NCBI GenBank assembly: GCA_900541185.1
Contig: UQIQ01000022.1
Location: 1 to 30,207, forward strand
Source: an uncultured Collinsella sp.
GTDB lineage: Bacteria > Actinomycetota > Coriobacteriia > Coriobacteriales > Coriobacteriaceae
DNA: 30,207 nt
Reading direction: 5' to 3'
In this document: in pieces, positions 1-8,169 of the stretch
How the letters are laid out: each line of letters opens with the position of its first letter
Numbering within the stretch: position 1 is the stretch's first letter
Made by a program: the position numbers and the translations under genes
The notes under the pieces: generated by a model
The model's database searches: none
Told to the model about the DNA's origin: nothing
The model's input: only the letters and a program-made list of their open reading frames with translations

Positions 1-189
1 CCGCCCCCGGCATGTCGTCGACGCCTTCGGCTCAGTCTCATATCCGCGGATACCGCTCCGGCGGCCCGCAATCCTCTCCTTCGGCGGGGCTCCCCAAGTC
101 TGACTACGCGCATGCGGCCGCTGCCGCGCGCCCAGCGAAAGCGGGGGTATCCCCGAAGGCTGCCCGGCTCGCCGGGACGGGGGCTATGT

Positions 190-1311
190 CTATTCGGTTG
201 CCTCCCGGCACATCGCGCCGAGGGCCCACAGCCACCTCACGAGCTCGGCGGCGGTGGCGGCGTTCGCCTTCGCCTGGGGCATGCCCCTGGCGAGCATCTC
301 CTCGCGGCGCCGGAGCAGGCGCTCGGAACCCTTCCTCCCGTGCATCCTTACCTCGAGCGGGACGCCGCTGCCCTTGGGCATCAGCTTCGGTTGGTGGCTC
401 GCTTGGACGTAGCTCCAGGACCCCTCGACTGCCAACCTCCTGACGAGCGCGTTGCCGGCCCCGCTGATCCCGCCGAGGCGCACGGAGTCCGCGCTCGACC
501 TCTGCTTCGGGGCGAGGCCGAAGTAGGACGTCACCTGCCTGCCGGAGCGGAACCTCGAGAAGTCGCCGACCTCGGACGCGAAGGCGGCGGCGAGCGCGAA
601 CCCGCACCCCTTGATCGACTGGAGCGCCTCGACCTCCGCCGAGAGGGGGCCCGCCGCGACGGCGGCCCTGTACTCGGCGAGGAGGTCGTCGCGCGTCTCG
701 GCGGCCGCCTCGACCTCGTTCCTCAGCGCCGCAAGCGCCCGGATGCCGCCGTCGTCGGCGGGCCGGACCTTGTCGAGCCACCTGAGGAAGTCGTACGTCC
801 AGTACCTCCGGGGGTTTCCGGCCGGCGTCGTGCCGCCGTAGGCGTAGCCACGGCGGGCCAGGAACGCCAGGAGCCGCTGCTTCGCCGCCGCGAGCCTCGC
901 GGTCGCCGCGTCGTGGGCCCCGGCGAGGTCCCTGAGCCCCTCGATCTCGGGGGACGGCACCCATACCGGGGAGATATCGTGCGACAGTATCGCCTTGGCC
1001 ATCCTGGCCGCGTCGTTGCGGTCGTTCTTGGACGAGAGGTCTGCCGCCGACCTCGGGACCCTGGAGACGGCCGCGACGACGCAGTCGACGCCGAGCCCGG
1101 AGAGCTCCCTCTGCGGGGCGAAGCCGAGGTAGCCGCTCTCGTAGGCGGCGAGCGACGGGCCGGGGAAGCCCGACATCCACTCCGCGACCTCGCCCCAGGG
1201 GTTGCCGCGGAACCTCCTCGTCACGGCCTCGCCCGTCTCCGCGTCGAGCGCGCAGACGGTGGTGGACCTGAGGTGTACGTCCATTCCGAAGGCGGTAGAA
1301 TATCTAGGCAC
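190..1311 (-). CDS. IS110-family transposase
   Basis: Transposase of the IS110 family (373 aa), which moves DNA through a RuvC-like DEDD domain plus a C-terminal serine domain, guided in studied members by a bridge RNA. Visible residues fit: D11 in FGMDVH, E58 in AAYESG, D97 and D100 in KNDRND, and the conserved GGISGAG motif with candidate nucleophile S283. The length is normal for the family, so the gene looks intact. The chosen start is a GTG because GGGAGG lies 5 nt upstream; an ATG nine codons further in (1284) is the alternative. Third codon positions are almost all G or C, unlike the next gene, which supports foreign origin. Group membership and target site cannot be decided here. Confidence 0.93.
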   Translation of the reverse strand: MPRYSTAFGMDVHLRSTTVCALDAETGEAVTRRFRGNPWGEVAEWMSGFPGPSLAAYESGYLGFAPQRELSGLGVDCVVAAVSRVPRSAADLSSKNDRNDAARMAKAILSHDISPVWVPSPEIEGLRDLAGAHDAATARLAAAKQRLLAFLARRGYAYGGTTPAGNPRRYWTYDFLRWLDKVRPADDGGIRALAALRNEVEAAAETRDDLLAEYRAAVAAGPLSAEVEALQSIKGCGFALAAAFASEVGDFSRFRSGRQVTSYFGLAPKQRSSADSVRLGGISGAGNALVRRLAVEGSWSYVQASHQPKLMPKGSGVPLEVRMHGRKGSERLLRRREEMLARGMPQAKANAATAAELVRWLWALGAMCREATE

Positions 1312-1450
1312 GGGAGCCTCCCAACCTCGTTGCGGCGCGGCTGCGCCTCTGGCACTTCAACAACATTGTCGCAGCCCCGACCCGCGGTCACGAGCGGGGG
1401 CTCCTGTCGTTTCCGTGCCCCTGGATTGGGTCATAGTGTCTGACATTGCC
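1312..1450 (-). ncRNA. Candidate bridge-RNA region of the IS110 element
   Basis: This is the non-coding stretch just upstream of the transposase start. In IS110-group elements such as IS621 this position encodes the bridge RNA that pairs with donor and target DNA. A clear hairpin is present at 1373-1402 (AGCCCC and GGGGCT arms with further inner pairing), and shorter GC-rich stems lie at 1330-1350. Sequence similarity to a known bridge RNA was not tested; the call rests on position and structure. Confidence 0.4.
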
Positions 1451-1528
1451 AAAACATCGATGTTGATTTGCTAGTCAGTCGAATGGGTAGAATGCCTCCA
1501 ACGTGTAACTCGATTCGGAGGAATTCGC

Positions 1529-2233
1529 ATGCCTTATTACTATGGATACGGCTTTGGCATTGACCCGCTGTACCTGCTGGTTGTTCTTGTCTGCACGGTG
1601 CTCGGCCTTGCCGCGCAGAGCTATATCAACTCGACGTACAAGACGTGGTCCAAGGTGCGCTCGGACGGCGATACGGGTGCCACGGTCGCTCGCCGCATGC
1701 TCAATGCCAACGGCTGTAGCGCCGTGGGCATCAAGGGCGTTGCCGGCGAGCTCACCGATCATTACAACCCGCAGGACAACAACCTGTATCTGTCGGATGC
1801 CAACCGTTCGGGCGGGTCGGTCGCAAGCGTTGCCGTCGCCTGTCACGAGGCGGGCCATGCCGCCCAGCGCCAAAGCGGCTATGCCATGATGAAGGTACGC
1901 ACCGCTTTGGTCCCCGTCGTCAACTTTACCCAGAACACCTGGACGATCGTGCTGCTCATGGGCTTGTTCATGAACATTGCGGGACTCACGACCCTCGCGC
2001 TGGTCTTCTTCTCGTTTAGTGTGCTGTTCCAACTCGTTACGCTGCCGGTCGAGATTGATGCCAGTCGCCGCGCCGTGGCGTATATCGAGCAGTCGGGCAT
2101 GAGTTCCAAGCAGGTCAACGGTGCCAAGAAGGTGCTGACGGCAGCCGCGCTCACCTACGTGGCGGCGGCGCTCACTTCGATCATCCAACTGCTCTACCTT
2201 ATGGCTCGTTACAACAGAAACTCCAACCGATAA
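1529..2233 (+). CDS. Membrane zinc metallopeptidase, YugP family
   Basis: Predicted neutral zinc metallopeptidase of the YugP/Zn_peptidase_2 family (234 aa), an integral membrane protein. An N-terminal membrane segment covers about residues 13-31. The zinc site is HEAGH at 106-110, with E175 in PVEIDASRR a possible third ligand. Two more hydrophobic segments lie near 137-172 and the C-terminus has one near 203-226. The length is typical. The start ATG follows GGAGG with 7 nt spacing. The physiological substrate of this family is not established. It stands alone, after the insertion sequence and before a hairpin that separates it from xseA. Confidence 0.88.
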   Translation: MPYYYGYGFGIDPLYLLVVLVCTVLGLAAQSYINSTYKTWSKVRSDGDTGATVARRMLNANGCSAVGIKGVAGELTDHYNPQDNNLYLSDANRSGGSVASVAVACHEAGHAAQRQSGYAMMKVRTALVPVVNFTQNTWTIVLLMGLFMNIAGLTTLALVFFSFSVLFQLVTLPVEIDASRRAVAYIEQSGMSSKQVNGAKKVLTAAALTYVAAALTSIIQLLYLMARYNRNSNR

Positions 2234-2249
2234 CAAATTGGGTCGCTGG

Positions 2250-2279
2250 GCGCCGCGGGGATTCGTGTCCCCGCGGCGC
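2250..2279 (+). terminator. GC-rich hairpin after the YugP-like gene
   Basis: An 11-bp perfect stem (GCGCCGCGGGG at 2250-2260 with its complement at 2269-2279) around an 8-nt loop. No run of T follows, so termination would be weak or need a factor. Confidence 0.55.
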
Positions 2280-2348
2280 TGTACTATGTGTTGGACTTGA
2301 ATTTGCGCAGGGCCGGAGCCCGTGTGCACGATGACGAAAGGGGGCTGC

Positions 2349-3800
2349 GTGGCAGGCTGGAATCTGACCGGCAATACCGTTTCCGCCGAGTTCGACGGAT
2401 CGGACGAGCAGGAGCGCAAAGAGCTCAGCGTGAGCCAAGCGGTGGAGATCGCCGCCGGCGCGCTCGATGCCATTCCGCAGCTGAGCGTTTTGGGTGAGGT
2501 CACGGGTTTTCGTGGTCCCAATGCCCGAAGCGGCCACTGCTACTTCCAAATCAAGGACGACTCGGCGGCCGTCGACTGCATCATCTGGAAGGGCGCCTAC
2601 CTTAAGCGCACCTTCGATCTGCGCGACGGCATGCAGGTAAGCTTTAAGGGCAGCTTCAATCTCTACAAGCCTACGGGTCGCATGAGCTTCGTCGCCCGCT
2701 CGTTCTCGCTGGCGGGGGAGGGCTTGCTGCGTCAGCAGGTGGCTCAGTTGGCCGAAAAGCTACGCCGCGAGGGCCTGATGGACGAAGCGCGCAAGCGCCG
2801 CATCCCGGTGTTTTGCTCGCGCGTGGCGGTTGTCACCTCGCTTTCGGGCGCCGTAATCGACGACGTCAAGCGTACGCTGCGCCGTCGCAACCCGCTCGTC
2901 GAGCTTGTCTGCGTGGGCGCAAAGGTCCAGGGCGAGGGTGCGCCGGCAGAGCTTATTGAAGGCTTGCGTCGCGCCGCTGCCATTACGCCGGCGCCCGATT
3001 GCATTTTGCTCGTGCGTGGCGGCGGTTCCTTCGAGGACCTCATGACCTTTAACGACGAGGAGCTTGCCCGTGCGGTGGCAGCCTGTTCCGTGCCCGTGGT
3101 GACGGGCATTGGGCATGAGCCCGATACCTCGATCTGCGACATGGTGAGCGACCGTCGCGCCTCCACGCCCACGGCTGCGGCAGAATCGGTGGCGCCGGCT
3201 ATGACGGAGTTGGTCGATGTGCTCGAGACGCGCCATCAGCGTCTGGGCGCCGCGATGGCTTCGATGATCGGGTCGGATCAGGTCGATTTGGAAATGCTCG
3301 ACCAGCGCGGTCGTCGGGCCTGGGACACCTATACGGCTCGTCTGGGCGCCGCGCTCGATGCAGCCGCGTGCCGCCCGTGCCTCAACGACCCCACGTTTAT
3401 GGTCGAGCGTCGCGAGTCTGAGCTCGCCCTGACGGCCGATCGTCTGTCGGGCGCCATAACGCGTTCGGTTGGGGCCTTCCGCTCCAACTTCGAGCGTCTG
3501 CCCGAGCGCTTGGTTGCAAGCACCTCGGGGCTCGATGGCAAGCGCCATGCGCTCACACTTGCGAGTTCCCGTCTGGAGCATCAGGGGCGCACGATGCTCA
3601 GCAAATCCGCGTCCGACCTGGGCCGAGCTGCCGCGTCGCTCGATGCCTTGTCGCCGCTCAAGGTGCTTGCCCGCGGTTACTCCATCGCGTACAGCGATGA
3701 CGGTGTGGCTACGAGCGCCAAGACCTTTAAGCCCGGCGATGCCATTCGCGTGCGCATGGCAGACGGCAACGTGGCGGCAACGGTCGATACGGTCGAGTAG
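2349..3800 (+). CDS. xseA: Exodeoxyribonuclease VII large subunit
   Basis: Large subunit of exonuclease VII, which degrades single-stranded DNA together with XseB in repair. An N-terminal OB-fold covers roughly residues 25-115 (LSVLGEVTGF, then GHCYFQIKDD), followed by the catalytic domain with RRIPVFCSRVAVVTS, LLVRGGGSFEDL and VVTGIGHEPDTSICD, then a long helical region and the C-terminal LKVLARGYSIAYSDDG. About 483 aa, normal for the family. The start is uncertain: GTG at 2349 has AAAGGGGG 5 nt upstream. ATG 2331 and GTG 2322 are in frame but poorly spaced from a ribosome binding site, and residues before about 25 are not conserved. It lies 42 bp upstream of xseB, surely in one operon. Confidence 0.93.
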   Translation: MAGWNLTGNTVSAEFDGSDEQERKELSVSQAVEIAAGALDAIPQLSVLGEVTGFRGPNARSGHCYFQIKDDSAAVDCIIWKGAYLKRTFDLRDGMQVSFKGSFNLYKPTGRMSFVARSFSLAGEGLLRQQVAQLAEKLRREGLMDEARKRRIPVFCSRVAVVTSLSGAVIDDVKRTLRRRNPLVELVCVGAKVQGEGAPAELIEGLRRAAAITPAPDCILLVRGGGSFEDLMTFNDEELARAVAACSVPVVTGIGHEPDTSICDMVSDRRASTPTAAAESVAPAMTELVDVLETRHQRLGAAMASMIGSDQVDLEMLDQRGRRAWDTYTARLGAALDAAACRPCLNDPTFMVERRESELALTADRLSGAITRSVGAFRSNFERLPERLVASTSGLDGKRHALTLASSRLEHQGRTMLSKSASDLGRAAASLDALSPLKVLARGYSIAYSDDGVATSAKTFKPGDAIRVRMADGNVAATVDTVE

Positions 3801-3842
3801 GCCGCGTTTCATAGCGATAAACCTTTAGGAAAGGAAACAGAT

Positions 3843-4109
3843 ATGGCAGAGAAGACCCCGGTCGAGCAGCTTACGTACAAGCAGGCCTCGCAGGAGCTGG
3901 AGCTCATCATCCGCAGCCTGGAGTCGGGCGACATGGAGCTCGAGGAGTCGCTCGAGAGCTACACCCGCGGCGTCGAGCTCCTCAAGAGCCTGCGCACCCG
4001 CCTGTCCGATGCCGAGCAGAAGGTCTCGGTGCTCCTGAAGGACGTCGACGGCAACGACGTGCTCGCCGACGGCGAGGCTGCCAACACGGACGACAACCTC
4101 TCGTTCTAA
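3843..4109 (+). CDS. xseB: Exodeoxyribonuclease VII small subunit
   Basis: Small subunit of exonuclease VII (88 aa). The family signature is visible: a short helical hairpin with LTYKQASQELELIIRSLESG followed by the MELEESLESYTRGVELL segment, then an acidic tail. Several small subunits bind each large subunit in characterised enzymes. The start ATG has AGGAAAGG 7-8 nt upstream. Its place directly after xseA supports the call. Confidence 0.93.
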   Translation: MAEKTPVEQLTYKQASQELELIIRSLESGDMELEESLESYTRGVELLKSLRTRLSDAEQKVSVLLKDVDGNDVLADGEAANTDDNLSF

Positions 4110-4116
4110 CCATCTC

Positions 4117-4139
4117 GACCAAATATAATTACCTTGGTC
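4117..4139 (+). promoter_or_regulatory. Possible promoter -10 box inside a small inverted repeat
   Basis: A perfect TATAAT at 4124-4129 lies between GACCAA (4117-4122) and TTGGTC (4134-4139), 20-40 bp before the HIT gene. No good -35 box is seen. It could be an internal promoter with an operator, or a weak hairpin. Confidence 0.3.
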
Positions 4140-4158
4140 TGTGAGAAAGGAACCAACC

Positions 4159-4494
4159 ATGTGTGATTGCATCTTCTGCAAAATCGCCAACCACGAGATC
4201 CCCTCGACCGTTGTCTATGAGGACGATCAGGTCATCGCGTTCGACGACCTCAACCCCCAGGCGCCGGTCCACACGCTCGTGATCCCCAAGAAGCACTATA
4301 GCGACATCGCCGACAACGTGCCTGCCGAGACCATGGGCGCCATGGCCCACGCCATCCAGGAGGTCGCTAAGGCCAAGGGCCTGGAGGACGGTTTCCGCGT
4401 CATCTCCAACAAGGGCGTCAACGCCGGTCAGACCGTCATGCACTTCCACATGCACGTCCTCGGCGGCAAGAACCTGGGCGAGAACCTCATCTGA
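4159..4494 (+). CDS. HIT-family nucleotide hydrolase (HINT-like)
   Basis: Small histidine-triad protein (111 aa). HINT-type members hydrolyse purine nucleoside phosphoramidates and related AMP conjugates. The triad HFHMH gives H95, H97 and H99, followed by VLGG. An N-terminal CIFC at 4-7 together with H46 in PKKHY may bind zinc, as in many bacterial members. The start at 4159 follows GAAAGGAACC; a longer reading from ATG 4141 would add six residues but has no ribosome binding site. The gene follows xseB by 49 bp and may be co-transcribed or use its own promoter. The cellular substrate is unknown. Confidence 0.92.
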   Translation: MCDCIFCKIANHEIPSTVVYEDDQVIAFDDLNPQAPVHTLVIPKKHYSDIADNVPAETMGAMAHAIQEVAKAKGLEDGFRVISNKGVNAGQTVMHFHMHVLGGKNLGENLI

Positions 4495-4535
4495 GGACGC
4501 ACAGCCCGTCGCCTTGGCTGCCTTTGGAGTAACCT

Positions 4536-5426
4536 ATGCAGCTTTCTCAACTCGAATACCTTCAAGCGGTGGCGAACTACGGCGGCGTGCGCAAAGCGGC
4601 TCGCGCCGTTCACGTGAGCCCACAGGCCGTTTCGTCGGCAATCAAAAAGTTGGAATCTGAGTATCAGATTGTTTTGCTCGACCGATCGGCGGGGGAGGCT
4701 GTTTTGTCTCCGGCGGGCAGAGAATTTGCGCGTCGTGCACGCGTGATCCTGGCACAAGTCGACGATCTCAAAAAGTACGCTCAATCGGGGAACGGCGGCG
4801 TTTCGCCCGACGGCCACTTCCGTCTTTACGCCCCCTGTCTTCACGGGCGGGGGCGTCTTTTTTCCGAAAACTGGTACGACTCGTTTGAAAGCTTGCACCC
4901 CCAGATTCACCTTGATGTTTGGCATCAGCCAACGGCCACATGCTTTGAATCACTTGTGCTTGGCATTTCGGATGCGGCCATCTCATTTGAGGAACCAAGG
5001 GATAGTGTCCTTTCTTCGAAATACTTGGGTGAAAAGGAGCTCAAGGTTCTTTCGTGTCCAGCGGGTCATCAATCTGTGGGTGCTATGACCGTTCGTGAGT
5101 TGCTGGGCGGCAGGCTGGCTGTTCCCATTAATTTGTCACCCTGTCTCAATGCAATCAACCAATGTCCCGAGGCTCAGCTGGTTAATTTCCGCTTCCGCGA
5201 CGTCGAATACGAAAACAGGGCGCAGACTGAGTTTCTTCAAGCCGGGGGATTGATATTGAGTTTTTCTGGCTCTTCTCTCGCAACAGATGGACTGGAAGTG
5301 AGCGAGTGCTCCATTGAAGGCTCGCATGACGTGGCCTTGCCCATCTATTTTTGCTATCGACAAAATGCCTGGACCGATCGACACCAGACGGTATTTCTTC
5401 ACCTATTGCGTCATCTCGCTTCGTGA
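4536..5426 (+). CDS. LysR-family transcriptional regulator
   Basis: LysR-type regulator (296 aa), usual length. The N-terminal winged helix-turn-helix covers residues 1-62 (LEYLQAVANYGGVRKAARAV, then VSPQAVSSAIKKLE), followed by a linker helix and an effector-binding domain to the end. The start has TTGGAG 8 nt upstream. It is more AT-rich than the genes to its left and uses codons such as TTT, CTT and ATT freely. The next gene in the same direction is an MFS transporter, an obvious candidate target. The ligand cannot be read from sequence. Confidence 0.9.
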   Translation: MQLSQLEYLQAVANYGGVRKAARAVHVSPQAVSSAIKKLESEYQIVLLDRSAGEAVLSPAGREFARRARVILAQVDDLKKYAQSGNGGVSPDGHFRLYAPCLHGRGRLFSENWYDSFESLHPQIHLDVWHQPTATCFESLVLGISDAAISFEEPRDSVLSSKYLGEKELKVLSCPAGHQSVGAMTVRELLGGRLAVPINLSPCLNAINQCPEAQLVNFRFRDVEYENRAQTEFLQAGGLILSFSGSSLATDGLEVSECSIEGSHDVALPIYFCYRQNAWTDRHQTVFLHLLRHLAS

Positions 5427-5465
5427 GGCCATTTGGCCTCGTGGCGTCAAGTGAATGTTGACGCC
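5425..5465 (+). terminator. Two back-to-back hairpins after the LysR gene
   Basis: GAGGCC-atTT-GGCCTC at 5425-5440 overlaps the LysR stop codon and is followed directly by GGCGTCAA (5443-5450) pairing with TTGACGCC (5458-5465). Both stems are perfect or nearly so. They probably reduce read-through into the transporter gene or protect the 3' end; there is no strong T run. Confidence 0.5.
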
Positions 5466-5545
5466 TTGTAACACATGACTGACGGCTTTGCCCTCATGCT
5501 TTTCCAAGATTTCGGTTTGGGCTATTGGCTCTTGGAGGGCGGAGC

Positions 5546-6706
5546 ATGAAAAACCGTACGGTTTTGCTTTATATGACGTTCGTTTTTCTGTCGAACTTCA
5601 GCACCATTTTGTATTTTCTGACGGTTTACCTTGAATTCGTCGGATTCTCGATGGTAGCGATTTCTAGCATGATGATTGCATACCAAGTGAGTAAGTTCAT
5701 TCTTGAGGTTCCTACTGGTTATATTGCTGACAGGTTTGGACGAAAGACAAGCGGTCTCGTTGGCGTCGTGGGAATGCTTGGATACTACGCCGTCCTACTT
5801 TTCGCCCGTTCTCCTCTGCTTTTAATCGGCGCGTTTGCTCTCAAAGGATTTGCAGTTGCATGTGTGAGCGGATCCATAGAAGCGATCTACATTGACAGCG
5901 TCTCTCAGGACCAGCTCGTAAGACTTAATGTCGTTGAGCGATTTGTTTTCTATGCCTCTTATGCCATCTCCGCTTGCGTGGGCGGTTTCATTTCGTCTGT
6001 CGGTGCATATCTCATTGGTCTTTCGGCAGATATCATCGCAATGGTGTTGACGTTGGTTGTCGTTGCCTGCATTCCTGAGATGCGAAGAGGGGACACTGCA
6101 GCGACACCTAAGCGTGGAATTAGCCCGAAGATGATCGGTGCCGCTATTGCGCGTAACGGCATTCTTCGTTCAGCGTTCATCATGGACTGCTCTCAGGCAT
6201 TTGCTTTTGTCGCCCTGGAAGACTTTTTCTCACTGCTGCTTGCGGGTCGCGGAATGAATGCCGTCGCTTCGGGTGTGACCATTGCGGTCCAGCTCCTTGC
6301 CTCGGCTTCCATGGGGCTTATTGTGCCGAGTGTGATTGCTCATGTCGACAAGGGCCGTTTTGCGCGTATTTGCGGCATCGTGCGCCTTTTCCTGACTGCT
6401 CTGTTTTTGATTCCCTTTACTCCGGTCTATTTGCTGCCCGTGTTCTATGTACTGCAGACGGTTGCTTACTCGTTATTTGCTCCAATTAAATACTCAATTT
6501 TTCAAAATGCTGTCGATTCTTCGATGCGCTGTTCACTGATTTCGGTCCAAAGCCAGATGGTGGCGGTGGGTGCCATCCTTTTCTATCTGTTCAATGCTGC
6601 GTTGAGCAGCATCGCGGGTATTCGAGTCATATTGCTTGTAGCGCTCGGGATATCTTCTTTGGTGTATATCCCCGCGCTATTTCGTCTTACAAGTCAAAGG
6701 CCGTGA
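5546..6706 (+). CDS. MFS transporter
   Basis: Major facilitator superfamily transporter (386 aa) with about 11-12 hydrophobic segments. The loop between segments 2 and 3 carries the superfamily motif as GYIADRFGRKT (about residues 65-75), preceded by ILEVPTG, a pattern common in small MFS exporters. The start at 5546 follows GGAGGGCGGAGC; an in-frame ATG at 5525 lacks a ribosome binding site. Like the preceding LysR gene it is AT-richer than the rest of the window, so the pair may have been acquired together. The substrate is unknown; export of a small toxic compound is a guess by analogy with LysR-MFS pairs. Confidence 0.9.
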   Translation: MKNRTVLLYMTFVFLSNFSTILYFLTVYLEFVGFSMVAISSMMIAYQVSKFILEVPTGYIADRFGRKTSGLVGVVGMLGYYAVLLFARSPLLLIGAFALKGFAVACVSGSIEAIYIDSVSQDQLVRLNVVERFVFYASYAISACVGGFISSVGAYLIGLSADIIAMVLTLVVVACIPEMRRGDTAATPKRGISPKMIGAAIARNGILRSAFIMDCSQAFAFVALEDFFSLLLAGRGMNAVASGVTIAVQLLASASMGLIVPSVIAHVDKGRFARICGIVRLFLTALFLIPFTPVYLLPVFYVLQTVAYSLFAPIKYSIFQNAVDSSMRCSLISVQSQMVAVGAILFYLFNAALSSIAGIRVILLVALGISSLVYIPALFRLTSQRP

Positions 6707-6739
6707 GTATTTGGGCACCGATAACTTATATATCAACGC

Positions 6740-6773
6740 AATAAACCCGAGCGCGAGGGCGTTTGGGTTTATT
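6740..6773 (+). terminator. Terminator between the MFS gene and ackA
   Basis: AATAAACCC at 6740-6748 pairs with GGGTTTATT at 6765-6773 around a GC-rich loop. The flanking A and T runs allow it to work in both directions. Confidence 0.7.
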
Positions 6774-6826
6774 ATTGAAGCGTATGTAACCTGGCGGCGC
6801 CACACCGCCTGTTAGTAGGGAGACAC

Positions 6827-8005
6827 ATGAACGTTCTGGTCGTCAACGCAGGATCTTCGACCCTTAAGTATCAGGTCATCGATACCAAGTCCCACAAGGT
6901 GTCCGCAAAGGGCTCCTGCGAGCGCGTCTGCTTTACCGGCGGTACCTTCACCCATGCTGCTAACGGTTCCAAGAAGGTGACCGAGAACATCGAGTTCCCC
7001 GACCATAAGGTCGCCATTGAGGTCGTTCTGAAGGACCTCGAGGCCAACGGCGTCAAGATCGAGGGCATCGGCCATCGCATCGTTCAGGGCGGTTGGTACT
7101 TTGGCGACTCCTCCCTCGTCGACGAGGACGTTCTCGCCAAGATTCGCGAGGTCGCCCCGCTCGCGCCGCTGCACAACAACCCCGAGGCCAACGTTATCGA
7201 GTACTGCCTCGAGCAGTATCCCGATCTGCCCAACGTCACGGTCTACGACACCGCTTTCCACTTCAACATGCCCGAGGTCGCCAAGACCTACGCCCTTCCC
7301 AAGGATGTTTGCGACAAGCTGCACATCCGTAAGTATGGCGCCCACGGCACCAGCTATCGCTACATCTCCAAGAAGGTCGCCGAGATGACCAACGGCGAGG
7401 CCCGCAAGGTCGTCGTGTGCCACATTGGCTCCGGCGCTTCCCTGTGCGCCATCGAGGACGGCAAGTGCATGGACACCACCATGGGCTTGACGCCGCTCGA
7501 CGGTGTCATGATGGGCACCCGCTGCGGCTCCATCGACCCTGCTACCGTGTGCTACCTGCAGCGCGAAGGCGGCTACACCTTCGACGAGGTCGACGAGATG
7601 ATGAACAAGAAGTCCGGCCTTTTGGCTGTGACCGGCGGCAAGACCAACGACTGCCGCAACGTTGAGGAGCTCGCCGCTGCCGGCGACCCCGAGGCCCAGC
7701 TCGCCTTCGACATGTTCGTCTACAAGATTGCCGCCAAGGCCGCCGAGATGGCCACTTCCATGTGCGGCATGGACACCCTGGTCTTTACCGCCGGCATCGG
7801 CGAGCACGCTCCGGCCGTTCGCGCTGGCGTGGCCGACCGTCTGGCCTTTATGGGCGTCAAGATGGACCATGCCCGCAACGCCCTTCGCGGCGACGGCGCT
7901 TGGTGCCTGTCCGCCAAGGATTCCAAGGTCAAGATCTTCGTCATCCCCACGGATGAGGAGTTCATGATCGCTTCCGACGTCGAGCGCATCGTCAACAGCA
8001 AGTAA
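6827..8005 (+). CDS. ackA: Acetate kinase, first copy
   Basis: Acetate kinase (392 aa) converting acetyl phosphate plus ADP to acetate plus ATP, in the cytoplasm. Family motifs: NAGSSTLKY at 7-15, GHRIVQGG with R84, D141 in YDTAFH, TRCGSIDPA with R232, FTAGIGEH, and PTDEEFMIA near the C-terminus. Numbering against the Methanosarcina enzyme (R91, D148, H180) is consistent with an offset of 7. One difference: the HGTSH motif reads HGTSY, so the second histidine (H184 in Methanosarcina) is Y177 here; the transition-state histidine (H173) is kept. The start has GGGAGA 6 nt upstream. A second ackA follows, and pta faces both. Confidence 0.95.
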   Translation: MNVLVVNAGSSTLKYQVIDTKSHKVSAKGSCERVCFTGGTFTHAANGSKKVTENIEFPDHKVAIEVVLKDLEANGVKIEGIGHRIVQGGWYFGDSSLVDEDVLAKIREVAPLAPLHNNPEANVIEYCLEQYPDLPNVTVYDTAFHFNMPEVAKTYALPKDVCDKLHIRKYGAHGTSYRYISKKVAEMTNGEARKVVVCHIGSGASLCAIEDGKCMDTTMGLTPLDGVMMGTRCGSIDPATVCYLQREGGYTFDEVDEMMNKKSGLLAVTGGKTNDCRNVEELAAAGDPEAQLAFDMFVYKIAAKAAEMATSMCGMDTLVFTAGIGEHAPAVRAGVADRLAFMGVKMDHARNALRGDGAWCLSAKDSKVKIFVIPTDEEFMIASDVERIVNSK

Positions 8006-8016
8006 TTGCAAGAGGG

Positions 8017-8055
8017 GAGGGGCTGGACGACCAAGTGCCGTTCAGCCCCTCTTTT
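8017..8055 (+). terminator. Terminator after the first ackA
   Basis: A stem of about 11 bp, with GAGGGGCTG from 8017 pairing with CAGCCCCTC ending near 8051, followed by TTTT. It separates transcription of the two ackA copies. Confidence 0.8.
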
Positions 8056-8076
8056 GCGCTCGTTTGGCGATATGTC

Positions 8077-8103
8077 TGATAGCTATTTATCAAGATGTGA
8101 TAA
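8077..8103 (+). promoter_or_regulatory. Candidate operator upstream of the second ackA
   Basis: TTATCA (8087-8092), AGATG, TGATAA (8098-8103) is a perfect 6-bp inverted repeat with a 5-bp spacer. It overlaps a second dyad, TGATA-N6-TATCA (8077-8092), in an AT-rich region about 70-90 bp before the gene. AT-rich blocks nearby (TTATTAAAAT) could be the -10 region. The regulator is unknown. Confidence 0.4.
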
Positions 8104-8169
8104 CTTCTTATTAAAATGCGGTCGCCTTAAGAGGTCTGCGTCGACCGTATTGCACTGCAAAGGAGTCTC

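Larger units (their letters stand above)
1..1450 (-). mobile_element. IS110-family insertion sequence (left end may lie outside the window)
   Basis: The transposase with its GC-rich flanks. Base composition changes abruptly near 1430-1450, from GC-rich to the AT-richer upstream region of the next gene, which I take as the approximate upstream end. IS110 elements lack terminal inverted repeats, so exact ends cannot be read. Positions 1-189, downstream of the transposase, hold no convincing gene and may be element or host DNA. I infer the boundaries only roughly. Confidence 0.6.

Noticed and set aside
112..1443. Plus-strand open frame of 443 codons over the IS110 transposase
   Set aside because: Antisense of the transposase in very GC-rich DNA; low complexity Arg/Gly/Pro-rich product with no family motif.
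6812..8011. Minus-strand frame of 399 codons opposite the first ackA
   Set aside because: Exact shadow of ackA; no start signal and a composition explained by the opposite strand.
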